Positions 1 to 8,861 of a stretch of DNA of 64,000 bases are shown here, in pieces (position 1 is the stretch's first letter; every line of letters begins with the position of its first letter). The notes under the pieces are model-generated. The model was not told the origin of the DNA. It did not search any database and worked only from the letters and a program-made list of their open reading frames with translations. Source of the stretch: Actinomycetes bacterium. GTDB lineage: Bacteria > Actinomycetota > Actinomycetes > Actinomycetales > Microbacteriaceae. The DNA lies in NCBI GenBank assembly GCA_023436775.1, contig JAEZHW010000006.1, positions 31,246 through 95,245 on the forward strand, written 5' to 3'. The translations under genes and the position numbers were made by a program.

Positions 1-27
1 TGTACGGTGCGGCTCAGCCGAGGCCGA

Positions 28-63
28 GACGCGAGTCGAGACGCGGGTCGAGATGCGGGTCGA
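28..63. repeat. Three tandem 12-bp repeats
   Basis: Three consecutive 12-base units, GACGCGAGTCGA, GACGCGGGTCGA and GATGCGGGTCGA, lie just beyond the stop codon of the first minus-strand transporter gene. Each differs from the next by one base. They could be the end of a gene that continues outside the window or plain non-coding repeat. No function can be assigned. Confidence 0.6.
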
Positions 64-83
64 TTCGCCGTCGAGACGTGGAT

Positions 84-1319
84 CTAGACCGTCGGAATCG
101 AACCCGTGTGGGTACTGACAACCTCGTCGTTTCGGTCCATCGGTGCGGGCACGCGGCCGAGGCGTCGACCGTGGACGACCGAATACAGTCCGGCGGCCAG
201 GACGACCACTCCAGCCAGCAGCACGTACATCATGCTGTAGCCGGTCAGCGGGATGACGATGCCCAGGGCGACGGGGCCGAGCCCCACGCCGATGTCCGTC
301 AGCAGCAGCAGCGTCGAGATGCCGGTACCGATGCGATGCGCTGGCACCAGACGCACCGCGATCGCCTGGGCTGCAGGCATCAGGCTGCCGAACCCGGCGC
401 CGCAGAGCGCACCCGCGGCCACCACCATCGCATCCGAGTTGGCGGCGGCCAGCGTGAGCAGGCCAGTGATGAACGCGACGATCCCGAGGGCCACCACGAC
501 ATTGTCGCCCTTGCGGTCCTGCACCTGCCCCAAGAACAGCCGCATGATAAACATCACCAGGGCGTACGCCAGGAAGAAAAAGCTGGCACCAGTGGTGAAC
601 CCGGCCTGAGCCGCATACCCATTCATGTACGTCATCACCCCGGAGTAGGCGAGCCCGACCAGCAGCATGAAGGCACCAATCGGTGCGACGGCCGGATGCA
701 TCACGTCGGTGATTCGGTAACGCTGCCTCGGCGTCGGAACCGCGTCAATGACGGCACCAGCATCACGCACTGCCCGGGGCTCCCCCAGCGGCAGGGCGAA
801 CAGGAAACTCAACAGATTCACTCCGGTGACCGCCCAGAACAGCCAGTCCACATGGCCGGCGTTGAAGAGTGCGAGGCCAGCCGCCGGGCCGACCGCAGTG
901 GACAGCGTGGTCCCGAGAGCCAGGTATCCCGTCCCCTCGGCCCGTCGTGCGGCGGGGATGCCAGCCTGGGCGGTCGCCATCGCGGCGGTGCTGGCGACTG
1001 CGAAGCAGGCACCGTGCACGATCCGCACCACGACCAGCCAGAACCAGGAGTGCACTGGTCCGTACGCCAGGCTCACCACGACGGTGAGCGCCGTAGCGAT
1101 CAGCAGCACACGGTGCCGACCAACCACGTCGACCAGATATCCCGCCATGAGCCGCGCCACCGTGGCACCAACGAGGAAGGCACTGGCCGCGAAGCCAGCT
1201 GCCGCATCGCTGGCGGCGAAGGACTGGGCGGCATAGAGCGCCATGGTCGTAATCAGGGCGTAGAAGACCAGGCCTTGGAAGAAATTGGCTGACCAAGCGA
1301 GCACGAATCGGCCCGTCAT
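84..1319 (-). CDS. MFS transporter
   Basis: Predicted twelve-helix major facilitator superfamily exporter of about 411 residues in the cytoplasmic membrane. It has alternating hydrophobic segments and the family's loop motif after the second helix (AGYLVDVVGRHRVLL). Substrate unknown. The frame runs upstream to a TTG at 1403, but I chose the ATG at 1319 because the protein from there (MTGRF...) aligns with the matching start of the neighbouring paralogue; neither site has a convincing ribosome binding site. The next gene upstream on the same strand is a clear paralogue, so the two probably arose by tandem duplication. No regulator is adjacent. Confidence 0.85.
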   Translation of the reverse strand: MTGRFVLAWSANFFQGLVFYALITTMALYAAQSFAASDAAAGFAASAFLVGATVARLMAGYLVDVVGRHRVLLIATALTVVVSLAYGPVHSWFWLVVVRIVHGACFAVASTAAMATAQAGIPAARRAEGTGYLALGTTLSTAVGPAAGLALFNAGHVDWLFWAVTGVNLLSFLFALPLGEPRAVRDAGAVIDAVPTPRQRYRITDVMHPAVAPIGAFMLLVGLAYSGVMTYMNGYAAQAGFTTGASFFFLAYALVMFIMRLFLGQVQDRKGDNVVVALGIVAFITGLLTLAAANSDAMVVAAGALCGAGFGSLMPAAQAIAVRLVPAHRIGTGISTLLLLTDIGVGLGPVALGIVIPLTGYSMMYVLLAGVVVLAAGLYSVVHGRRLGRVPAPMDRNDEVVSTHTGSIPTV

Positions 1320-1422
1320 AATATTCTGTGACCCGTACACGCTACTCGAACTCTCCTCGACGACCGGTTCAGTGTACGCCCAGAATTTGTGCAGATTCTG
1401 CAAATAAAGCCGGATTCGGGCC

Positions 1423-2583
1423 TTAGCGCTGGTGCCGACCGTGGACTAGCCAGTAGTAGCCACCGGCGGCGGTGACCAGTCCAGCCAACGCCAAGTACAG
1501 GCCCGAGTACGAGGCCCAGGCCACGAGCGGCCCGAGCAGCAACGGGCTGAGGCCTACCCCAAGGTCCAGCATGAACAGTTGCGTCGAGACGCCGGTGCCG
1601 ATCCGATCGGCGGGCACACGACGCACCGCCACCGCCTGCACTGCCGGGAACAGGGTGCCGTAGCCCATGCCGGTGAGCGCGCCCGCGATGATGACCATGA
1701 CGTCGGAGGTCGCTGCCGCCAGCGTCAGCAGCGAGGCGGCAAAGCTGATCACCCCGATCGCGAAGACGATGTTATCGCCTCGCCGGTCCTGGACGCGGCC
1801 GAGCACCATGCGAATGATGAGCGTCACCACGGCATAGGCCACGAAAAACACCCCCGCACCGACCAACAGGCCGCGTTCCTCGGCGAAGGCGTTGATGTAG
1901 GTCATCACCCCGGCGTAGCCAAGGCCGATGAGCAACATGAACACCGCGATGGGAACCACGGCCGGGTGCAGGGCGTCGGAGATGCGAAACGGGCGGCGGT
2001 TCGTCTGCGACCAGGCCGCGTCGCGCTCCAGTGGGAGTGCACAAACCAGGCTGAACACCGTCACCGCGGTCAGCGCAATGAAGAGCCACTCCGGGTCCGC
2101 GTACAGGTACAGCAGCAACGAACCGCCCGGCCCCACCGCCGCGGCCAGACCGTTCCCAAGGGCCAGATACCCGGTCCCTTCGGCTCGCCGCTCCGGCGGG
2201 ATGCCGCCCTGTGCGATCGCCATCGCGGCGGTGCTGGCCACCGCGTAGGTCATGCCATGCACGAAACGGGCCGCGATCAGCAGCACCAAGGAGTCAGCGG
2301 CGAGGTGGGCGATGCTTGCGATAGTGGCGAGCGCCAACGCCACGATCAGCACGCGACGACGACCCAGGACATCGGCCAGGTAGCCGGCCGCGAGGCGGGC
2401 TATCGTCGCGCCAATCATGAATGCGCTGACTGCAAAACCCGCCGCGATATCGGCCGCCGCGAAGGCTTGGATCGCGTAGAGCGCGATAGTCGTCATCGGC
2501 CCGTACAGCACGAGGTACTGCAGGAAGGCAATCACCCAGGTGAGGATGAAGGACCGCGTCACGATCCTGTCCGGTGCTGCCAC
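1423..2583 (-). CDS. MFS transporter, paralogue of downstream gene
   Basis: Second member of a tandem MFS pair, about 386 residues, with the same order of helices and shared motifs: IAAGFAVSAFMIGATIARL here against DAAAGFAASAFLVGATVARL in the neighbour, then AGYLADVLGRRRVL. It is probably a proton-driven exporter of unknown substrate. The start is uncertain: GTG at 2583 is taken here, GTG at 2562 aligns with the paralogue's start, and longer versions have low-complexity residues unlikely to be translated. The pair is separated by about 100 bases and probably co-transcribed. About 170 bases between this gene and rsrA hold no recognisable feature. Confidence 0.82.
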   Translation of the reverse strand: MAAPDRIVTRSFILTWVIAFLQYLVLYGPMTTIALYAIQAFAAADIAAGFAVSAFMIGATIARLAAGYLADVLGRRRVLIVALALATIASIAHLAADSLVLLIAARFVHGMTYAVASTAAMAIAQGGIPPERRAEGTGYLALGNGLAAAVGPGGSLLLYLYADPEWLFIALTAVTVFSLVCALPLERDAAWSQTNRRPFRISDALHPAVVPIAVFMLLIGLGYAGVMTYINAFAEERGLLVGAGVFFVAYAVVTLIIRMVLGRVQDRRGDNIVFAIGVISFAASLLTLAAATSDVMVIIAGALTGMGYGTLFPAVQAVAVRRVPADRIGTGVSTQLFMLDLGVGLSPLLLGPLVAWASYSGLYLALAGLVTAAGGYYWLVHGRHQR

Positions 2584-2756
2584 GTCACTTCGCTTTCTCA
2601 ACGCCCCCAACCGAAGTGTACGAGTGACGGGGCGCGGTACCGGCCATAGGGCGCCTGCGCCTGGCACGGTGGGCCCTTGCTGGCAGGCAGGGTCAAGTCG
2701 GGGGAACGCCGAAGCGGGCGGTCATCGCCGCAGGTCTGCGAGTGTTCCGCCTGGTC

Positions 2757-3002
2757 CTAGGCCTCGCGTTCCGCCTTCTGGAGCAGCGCCAGGACCTGGG
2801 CCTTCAAGTCTTCCGGGGCTTCCTCTTCCGAGCAGGCGCTGCGCAGTTTCTGCAGCAGCGTGAGTCCCACCATGTGCTCATCCGAGCAGGAGGGGCAGTG
2901 CTTGAGGTGTTCTTCCACGTCGAGCGCGTCCCCGCCGCCGAGCTCATTGTGCAGCAGGTTCTCGAGCTCGGCGAGTGCCTTGTCACAACCGCAGTCCGTC
3001 AT
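2757..3002 (-). CDS. rsrA: Anti-sigma factor RsrA, zinc-binding redox sensor
   Basis: Small 81-residue cytoplasmic anti-sigma factor that holds SigR inactive until disulfide stress oxidises it. The ZAS signature is visible: His32-x3-Cys36-x2-Cys39, with Cys6 placed 26 residues before the histidine, the same spacing as Cys11-His37 of Streptomyces coelicolor RsrA. Cys4 is an extra nearby thiol. The start ATG at 3002 overlaps the sigR stop codon in an ATGA, so sigma and anti-sigma are translationally coupled. It should be co-expressed from the SigR-type promoter upstream of sigR. Confidence 0.93.
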   Translation of the reverse strand: MTDCGCDKALAELENLLHNELGGGDALDVEEHLKHCPSCSDEHMVGLTLLQKLRSACSEEEAPEDLKAQVLALLQKAEREA

Positions 3003-3739
3003 CGCCCACTCCCCTGGTCGGCGCCCGAGAGCAACCCCTGCTCCACGGCGTACTCGTTCAACAGTTCCCGCAATAGCCGGCGGCCGCGGTGCAAGCGGCT
3101 CATCACGGTGCCCACCGGCGTCTCCATAATGTCGGCGATCTCCTGGTAGGAGAAGCCCTCGACGTCGGCGAGATAGACCGCGATGCGGAAGGTCTCGGGG
3201 ATTGATTGCAGCGCCTGCTTGATCGTGCTGTCCGGCAGGCGGTCAATCGCCTCCGCCTCGGCGGATCGGCTGGCCATCGCCGTGGTCGACTCGGCCGAGC
3301 CGAGCTGCCACTCTTCCATGTCGTCGATGCTGCCCTGGAAGGGGTCACGCTGGCGCTTGCGATAGATATTGATGAAGGTATTCGTCAGGATGCGGTACAG
3401 CCACGCCTTGACGTTGGTGCCCTGCTCAAACTGACCGAAGGCTGCGAAGGCCTTGGCGAACGTTTCCTGCACCAGGTCCTGCGCGTCAGACGGATTCTTC
3501 GTCATCCGCAGCGCGGCACCGTAGAGCTGGTCCACCAGCGGCAGGGCCTGCTCCTCGAACAGCCGCCGCACCTGCTGCGGGCTCAGGTCCGAGCGCCGCC
3601 CGACCTTCGTTTCGTCGTCGTGCGTTCCATCAGGATCGCCGAGGGCCAGAGCCCCGGTGTCCGGCTCGGTGCTGTCCATTGCTGGCCAGTCTAGCCGCGG
3701 GCGTTCCAAGACGGCGCAGTCGCCGGTCTGCATGCCCAT
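2999..3739 (-). CDS. sigR: ECF sigma factor SigR, oxidative stress
   Basis: Alternative sigma factor of about 246 residues for the thiol-oxidative stress regulon. Region 2 is seen in LRMTKNPSDAQDLVQETFAKAF and the following AWLYRILTNTFINIYRK. Region 4 is the helix-turn-helix segment YQEIADIMETPVGTVMSRLHRGR. The frame is open to 4051, but that would overlap aroA and the promoter; the ATG at 3739 has an AAGGGAG ribosome binding site four bases upstream, and the ATG at 3733 is an alternative. A perfect GGAAT-N18-GTT site about 65 bases upstream predicts autoregulation. It is divergent from aroA and coupled to rsrA. Confidence 0.93.
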   Translation of the reverse strand: MGMQTGDCAVLERPRLDWPAMDSTEPDTGALALGDPDGTHDDETKVGRRSDLSPQQVRRLFEEQALPLVDQLYGAALRMTKNPSDAQDLVQETFAKAFAAFGQFEQGTNVKAWLYRILTNTFINIYRKRQRDPFQGSIDDMEEWQLGSAESTTAMASRSAEAEAIDRLPDSTIKQALQSIPETFRIAVYLADVEGFSYQEIADIMETPVGTVMSRLHRGRRLLRELLNEYAVEQGLLSGADQGSGR

Positions 3740-3795
3740 ACCGCTCCCTTCGGTCACCGTCGTCACTGCGCCGGGCAGTCCGTAGCGTGCCCCGC

Positions 3796-3801
3796 TATTG
3801 T
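3796..3801 (+). promoter_or_regulatory. Likely -10 element of aroA, leaderless
   Basis: TATTGT ends eight bases before the aroA ATG and no ribosome binding site intervenes, so transcription probably starts at or next to the start codon. The same arrangement recurs at several genes in this window. Confidence 0.45.
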
Positions 3802-3804
3802 GGT

Positions 3805-3830
3805 AACCGATGTCGAGCCCAGAACATTCC
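3805..3830 (-). promoter_or_regulatory. SigR-type promoter of sigR-rsrA
   Basis: On the minus strand the sequence reads GGAAT, exactly 18 bases, then GTT. This is the consensus known for Streptomyces SigR. It sits about 65 bases upstream of the chosen sigR start and physically overlaps the aroA start codon, so sigR and aroA transcription initiate face to face over the same DNA. Confidence 0.8.
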
Positions 3831-5171
3831 GCACAGTCCGCCCACGGTTCCCCCTGGCCTGCCCCGACCGCGTCGGCCCCGCTGCAGGCCCGGTTGGCGA
3901 TTCCTGGGTCCAAGTCGCTGACCAACCGCGAGCTGGTGCTGGCCGCACTCGCCGACGGTCCGAGTGTGCTGCGTGCACCGCTGCACTCGCGGGACAGTGC
4001 GCTGATGATCCAGGCACTCCGCTCGCTCGGTGTCACGATCGAGGAGGGCACGCAGGGCGCCTACGGCCCCGACCTGATCATCACCCCGGGGCCGCTACGC
4101 GGCGGGGTCTCCATTGACTGCGGCCTGGCGGGCACGGTAATGCGTTTTGCGCCACTGGTTGCCGCCTTGGCCGAGGGCCGCGTCACCTTTGATGGCGACG
4201 AGGCAGCCCGCCGCCGCCCGATGTCGGGCACGATCGAGGCGCTGCGCGCGCTCGGCGTCGAGCTCGAGGACGAGGGCCGTGGCACGCTGCCGTTCACCCT
4301 GGTAGCGACCGGCGAAGTCGCTGGCGGCGAGATCGAGATCGATGCCAGCGCTTCGAGCCAGTTCGTTTCGGCACTGCTGCTGGCCGCGCCTCGGTTCCGT
4401 GACGGCCTAACCCTGCGGCACACTGGCGAGCGCCTGCCAAGCCTGCCGCACATTGACATGACCGTGCAGGCCCTGCGCCAGCGCGGCGTGCGTGTTTCCT
4501 CGCCGGAACGCGGCGTCTGGCTCGTCGAGCCCGGACCCATCCACGGCATCGAGCTCACGATTGAGCCGGATCTGTCGAATGCCGCCCCCTTCCTGACTGC
4601 CGCCCTGGTCGCCGGTGGGACCGTGAGCATCGAGCATTGGCCGAGCGAGACCACACAGGTCGGCGATGATCTGCGCGGCCTGCTCAGCCAGTTCGGCGCG
4701 ACCGTGACCTACCGGGACGGCATCCTCACCGTCGATGGCGGCGCCGGCGTGATCGGCGGCGCAACCCTGCCGGGACTGGACCTAGACCTCAGTCACGCCG
4801 GGGAGCTGACCCCACCCCTGGCCATGCTGGCCGCGCTCGCCAGCGGTCCCAGCACCCTGAACGGGATCGGCCATCTGCGCGGCCACGAGACCGACCGGCT
4901 GGCGGCACTGGTCGCCGAGATTCGCAGCGTCGGCGGCAACGCCGAGGAACTGCCCGACGGCCTCGCCATCACCCCGGCACCCTTGCACGGCGCACTCTGG
5001 CACGCCTACGAAGACCACCGCATGGCGACCGCGGGCGCGATCCTAGGCCTGGCAGTGCCTGGCATTGCCGTCGACGACATCGCCTCGACCAGCAAGACCC
5101 TGCCGGAGTTCCCCCAGCTCTGGGCCGCGATGCTCACGCAGGTCGCTGATGCTGCCACGCCGACGGAGTAA
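3810..5171 (+). CDS. aroA: 3-phosphoshikimate 1-carboxyvinyltransferase (EPSP synthase)
   Basis: Sixth step of the shikimate pathway: joins phosphoenolpyruvate and shikimate-3-phosphate to give EPSP. At 453 residues the length is normal. Visible motifs are GSKSLTNR at residues 33-40 (substrate lysine 35), the ARRRPM segment, LPSLPHIDMT, and the C-terminal EDHRMATA active-site segment. The ATG at 3810 follows a TATTGT element by eight bases with no ribosome binding site, suggesting a leaderless message. It is followed after three bases by rsgA and then hisN, a common actinobacterial order. Its start overlaps the opposing SigR promoter, so oxidative stress could interfere with its transcription. 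Confidence 0.96.
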   Translation: MSSPEHSAQSAHGSPWPAPTASAPLQARLAIPGSKSLTNRELVLAALADGPSVLRAPLHSRDSALMIQALRSLGVTIEEGTQGAYGPDLIITPGPLRGGVSIDCGLAGTVMRFAPLVAALAEGRVTFDGDEAARRRPMSGTIEALRALGVELEDEGRGTLPFTLVATGEVAGGEIEIDASASSQFVSALLLAAPRFRDGLTLRHTGERLPSLPHIDMTVQALRQRGVRVSSPERGVWLVEPGPIHGIELTIEPDLSNAAPFLTAALVAGGTVSIEHWPSETTQVGDDLRGLLSQFGATVTYRDGILTVDGGAGVIGGATLPGLDLDLSHAGELTPPLAMLAALASGPSTLNGIGHLRGHETDRLAALVAEIRSVGGNAEELPDGLAITPAPLHGALWHAYEDHRMATAGAILGLAVPGIAVDDIASTSKTLPEFPQLWAAMLTQVADAATPTE

Positions 5172-5174
5172 TGC

Positions 5175-6317
5175 ATGAGTTGGATCGACGACGGAGCAAG
5201 CGAGTCCCGCTGGGACGAGTTTGACGAGTCGCGGGTCCGATCCCGGCCGAATCCGAAGGCGAACCGGCCGCGCACGAAGCGGCGACCCGAGCACGCCGAT
5301 TCCGAAATCGGCATGGTGCTCGGCGTGGACCGCGGGCGCTACAGCGTGCTCGTTCCGGCCCCGGAACTGCCCAAGCACCTGCTGGGCCGGCTCTCCCCCG
5401 ACGCCGCCGCGAGCCTGCGGCAGGCCAGCACCGTCAATCGCGGCGCGCCGAAGCCGGTGGAGCGTATCGTGACCGCGGCCCGCGCCCGCGAACTTGGCCG
5501 TGCCGCCATCGTGGCTGGTGACCGGGTCTCCCTCGTCGGCGACACCTCCGGAACCGAGGGCAGCCTCGCCCGAATCGTACGCATCAACGAGCGAGCAACA
5601 CTCCTGCGCCGCAGTGCCGACGACACGGATCTGGTCGAACGCGTCATCGTGGCCAACGCTGATCAACTGGTGATTGTGGTCGCGGCCGCGAACCCCGAGC
5701 CGAGGCCTCGCCTCATCGACCGGGCCCTCGTCGCCGCGTTCGATGCCGGCATCACGCCGATCCTGTGCATCACCAAGACCGACCTCGCCGACCCAGCGCC
5801 GCTGTTGGCAGAGTTCGAATGTCTCGACCTTGAGGTCTTCACCAGCCGCAGCGACCAGATGCCAATCGACGCGCTGCGGGCGCGCCTTGCCGGGCACATC
5901 ACTGCCCTGATCGGCCATTCCGGCGTGGGCAAGTCGACCCTCGTCAACGCCCTCGCTCCCGGCACGGACCGCGCCACCGGCCACGTCAATGCGGTGACCG
6001 GGCGAGGTCGTCACACCTCTTCCAGCACCATCTGCGTACCCGTGGAAGACGCCGCCGGCCGCGTCGGTTGGGCCATCGACACCCCCGGCGTGCGCTCCTT
6101 CGGCCTCGGCCACGTACGGCCCGAGAACGTGCTGCGGGCCTTCGCAGCCATGGCTCGACCGGAGGCCGCGACCGGCGAAGCCGAGGTACCGCTGCACCTG
6201 GCGCACGATTGGGAGATTATCGAGCGCGTGGAAGCGGGCGAGCTGGGCGAATCCGGGAAGGCGCGCATCGCCTCGTTGAAGGAACTGTTGGACGCCATCA
6301 GCGACCCCAAGTTTTGA
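5175..6317 (+). CDS. rsgA: Ribosome small subunit GTPase RsgA, zinc motif absent
   Basis: Circularly permuted GTPase of 380 residues that acts late in 30S subunit maturation. The motif order is the diagnostic permuted one: TKTD (G4) at 200-203, then P-loop GHSGVGKST at 247-255, then DTPG (G3) at 302-305. An OB-fold-like region precedes them, and the first 45 residues are a basic tail. The region after G3 (about 314-380) keeps the HVRPENVLRAF segment and the final helix, but it has no cysteine, so the usual C-terminal zinc knuckle is missing. It begins three bases after aroA stops and is probably co-transcribed with it. Confidence 0.92.
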   Translation: MSWIDDGASESRWDEFDESRVRSRPNPKANRPRTKRRPEHADSEIGMVLGVDRGRYSVLVPAPELPKHLLGRLSPDAAASLRQASTVNRGAPKPVERIVTAARARELGRAAIVAGDRVSLVGDTSGTEGSLARIVRINERATLLRRSADDTDLVERVIVANADQLVIVVAAANPEPRPRLIDRALVAAFDAGITPILCITKTDLADPAPLLAEFECLDLEVFTSRSDQMPIDALRARLAGHITALIGHSGVGKSTLVNALAPGTDRATGHVNAVTGRGRHTSSSTICVPVEDAAGRVGWAIDTPGVRSFGLGHVRPENVLRAFAAMARPEAATGEAEVPLHLAHDWEIIERVEAGELGESGKARIASLKELLDAISDPKF

Positions 6318-6382
6318 TCGAGCGCACACGGGGTGCAGGACGCGCCGTCCGTACCGCCTCGCACGACGCTATTGTGGAGGGC

Positions 6383-7180
6383 ATGAGCCATCCGATCGAG
6401 GACGACCTCGCCCTGGCCCTAGACCTGGCTGATCGCGCCGACGCGATCGCCCTGGCGCGCTTCGGCGAGTTGGACCTGCACGTCGCATCGAAGCCGGACC
6501 GCACCCCGGTCACCGATGCCGACACTGCGGTTGAGACCGCCATTCGGGAGCGCCTGGCCGAGCAACGGCCCGACGACGCTATCCTCGGCGAGGAATACGG
6601 CACTGTCGGCGAGGGTAGCCGGCAGTGGATCATCGACCCGATCGACGGCACCGCAAACTTCCTGCGCGGACACGCCGTGTGGGGAACTTTGATTGCACTG
6701 GCCATTGACGGCGAGCCGGTGGTCGGCGTCGCCTCGATGCCCGCCCTGGGTCGGCGCTGGTGGGCCGCACTCGGTCAGGGCGCTTGGGCCTCCGATCACG
6801 TGCACGGCCGCGAAGAAGTGCGCGAACTCAAGGTATCCAGGGTCGCCAGTATTGAGGATGCGGTGCTCTCACTGCCCCGCCTGAACGGCTGGTCCGAGGT
6901 GGATCGTCTGGACGCTGGTGTCCAGCTCCACCACGATGCCTGGCGAGTCTTCGCCGCAAGCGACCTCTGGTCCTACTGCCTGGTCGCCGAAGGCACGATC
7001 GATGCCACCGCCGAGTTTGGCTTGCAACCCTACGATCTGGCCGCGCTGGTGCCGATCGTGACCGAGGCCGGCGGCATCTTCACCGCCGCCGACGGGCGCC
7101 CCGGCCCGTGGCACGGCAGCGGTGTCGCCACCAACGGCATGCTCCACGAGGCGCTGCTGGAGCGCATCAACCTGCGGTAG
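6383..7180 (+). CDS. hisN: Inositol monophosphatase family phosphatase, probable HisN
   Basis: Metal-dependent phosphatase of 265 residues, most likely histidinol-phosphatase of histidine synthesis given its position after aroA and rsgA, where actinobacterial hisN is typically found. Metal-ligand motifs are GEEYG at 69-73 and DPIDGT at 85-90, with the C-terminal YDLAALVPIVTEAGG segment. The ATG at 6383 has GGAGG four bases upstream; a TATTGT element seven bases before the ATG also fits. An inositol-1-phosphatase role cannot be excluded from sequence. Confidence 0.85.
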   Translation: MSHPIEDDLALALDLADRADAIALARFGELDLHVASKPDRTPVTDADTAVETAIRERLAEQRPDDAILGEEYGTVGEGSRQWIIDPIDGTANFLRGHAVWGTLIALAIDGEPVVGVASMPALGRRWWAALGQGAWASDHVHGREEVRELKVSRVASIEDAVLSLPRLNGWSEVDRLDAGVQLHHDAWRVFAASDLWSYCLVAEGTIDATAEFGLQPYDLAALVPIVTEAGGIFTAADGRPGPWHGSGVATNGMLHEALLERINLR

Positions 7181-7238
7181 CTCCCCGGCCCGCCCCGTCC
7201 CTCAGGTGCCAAGCGCAGCGGCCCACAGTCGCCAGCCG

Positions 7239-8729
7239 CTACGGCGTCACCGCGGGTGGTGGGTTGGGGATTCGAATCGCCCCCGTTTCCGGCAGTCGCG
7301 ACTCACGATCGAGCAGGGCAAACACGAGCGCCAACAGGTAGAGGCCCAGCACCACGATCATCGCGTTCCGAAAGGCGTCGTGATACATGTCAATCGGTAC
7401 GCCACCCACCTCGCGGTACATCGTGGCGTAGAACGCCGTCGTCACCGCCGCGACACCGATGGCGTTGCCGGTGCGCTGCGCGACCTGCACTACGGAGCCC
7501 GCCACACCGCCCTGTGACGGCGGCACCGTGGAGAGTGTCAGGGTCTGGTTCGGCGAGATCACGAAACCGCCACCGATGCCGCCAATCAGGAAGGCTCCTG
7601 CCATCAGCCACGGTGCCAGTGCCACCGGCGCGAGGAAGGCGGCCACCAGCAAGAGTGACATCCCGATCATCACGATTACCAGGCCTGCGATCACCACTCG
7701 GCGACCGTGGACTGCCACGAGGCGACCACCAATCACGGCAGTCACCGCCGAGGCCAGTGCGAAGGGAATCGTCACCATGCCAGCAAACACGGGTTCGACG
7801 CCGAGGCCTCGCTGCAGGAACAGCGCCACGATCAGGAAGGTGGCTGGGTTCGCGGCGAAGTAACAGGTGCCCACCAAGATGCCGTAGCGATACGACGGCG
7901 TCCTCAGCAGAGTCAGATTCACCGCTGGCACCTTGCCCGATGCCTGGTACCGGCGCTCCCACAGCACAAAGGCCGTGGCAAAGACGGCGAAGACGAGCAG
8001 CCACACGAATCGCCGCGGGTCGTCGGTCTCGCTGCCGGTCGTGAGGACGAAGGGCAGCATGAGTGAGAGCACGGCGACCCCCACCAGCAGGAGGCCGACG
8101 AGGTCCAGGCTCTGCTTCGGGCCTCGTTCCTGGTACCGCGGCAACCAGTGGCCAGCCAAGTACGCGAGCACAATCGCCAGGGGTACGTTCATCCAGAACC
8201 CCCAGCGCCAACCGTCCTCGGGACCCGCGATTGCGATCAGGAAGCCGCCGAGGGTGGGGCCGAATGCGGTGCTGAGGCCAATGATGCCGCCAAACATGCC
8301 AAACACCCGGCCTCGTTCCCTGGGACTTGGGAACATGCTCTGCATCATGCCCATCATCTGCGGCATGAGCATGCCCGCAGTGACGCCTTGGATGAGTCGG
8401 AACGTAATCAGCGCTTCCGCGGTGGAGGCGAACCCACAGGCGAGGCTGGCCGCGCCGAAGCCGAGCAGCCCGATGAGAAACACCCGTCGCCGCGAGGTCA
8501 TGTCCCCGATGCGGCCAGCGGGGATGAGCACCAGACCAAAGGCCAGGGTGTAGCCAGCGACGATGAGCTGCTGCTGCGTTGAGGAGGCCTGCAGGGTGTC
8601 CGTGATTGACGGCAGGGCCACGTTCACCTTGGTTAAGTCAAGGATGGTGAGGGCCGCCGCGGCGACGGCGGCGGCGAAGGCAAACCATCGCGCCCGGTCG
8701 GACTGGTGCTGGGTGCCGGTGCTGCTCAC
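7239..8729 (-). CDS. MFS transporter, DHA2 (14-helix) type
   Basis: Predicted drug/proton antiporter of about 496 residues with fourteen hydrophobic segments. It begins with the family's typical first helix (LTILDLTKVNVALPSI) and carries the loop AGRIGDMTSRRRVFL after helix two. Substrate unknown. The start is GTG at 8729; on its strand TAGACT ends six bases upstream, so the message may be leaderless. It converges with hisN across 58 bases of otherwise empty sequence. No TetR or MarR regulator is adjacent. Confidence 0.87.
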   Translation of the reverse strand: MSSTGTQHQSDRARWFAFAAAVAAAALTILDLTKVNVALPSITDTLQASSTQQQLIVAGYTLAFGLVLIPAGRIGDMTSRRRVFLIGLLGFGAASLACGFASTAEALITFRLIQGVTAGMLMPQMMGMMQSMFPSPRERGRVFGMFGGIIGLSTAFGPTLGGFLIAIAGPEDGWRWGFWMNVPLAIVLAYLAGHWLPRYQERGPKQSLDLVGLLLVGVAVLSLMLPFVLTTGSETDDPRRFVWLLVFAVFATAFVLWERRYQASGKVPAVNLTLLRTPSYRYGILVGTCYFAANPATFLIVALFLQRGLGVEPVFAGMVTIPFALASAVTAVIGGRLVAVHGRRVVIAGLVIVMIGMSLLLVAAFLAPVALAPWLMAGAFLIGGIGGGFVISPNQTLTLSTVPPSQGGVAGSVVQVAQRTGNAIGVAAVTTAFYATMYREVGGVPIDMYHDAFRNAMIVVLGLYLLALVFALLDRESRLPETGAIRIPNPPPAVTP

Positions 8730-8816
8730 GGGTGGAGTCTATGTCCGTCCCGCAGGAATCGATCAGCGCCCGGCCGCCGAGTTGCCAGGAACTGGCGGAC
8801 ATGGTCCGACCAACGA

Positions 8817-8848
8817 CAGTGGCCCGGTGCAACTGCACCGGGCCACTG
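8817..8848. terminator. Hairpin terminator downstream of catalase
   Basis: Two perfectly complementary 15-base arms (CAGTGGCCCGGTGCA and its complement) are separated by two bases. It lies 13 bases past the catalase stop codon. There is no T-run, as is common for actinobacterial terminators. Confidence 0.75.
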
Positions 8849-8861
8849 TGTATCGCAGAAA

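Noticed and set aside
3740..4051. Extended N-terminus of sigR to 4051
   Set aside because: It would overlap aroA and the SigR promoter; the extra residues are low complexity and there is a better ribosome binding site at 3739.
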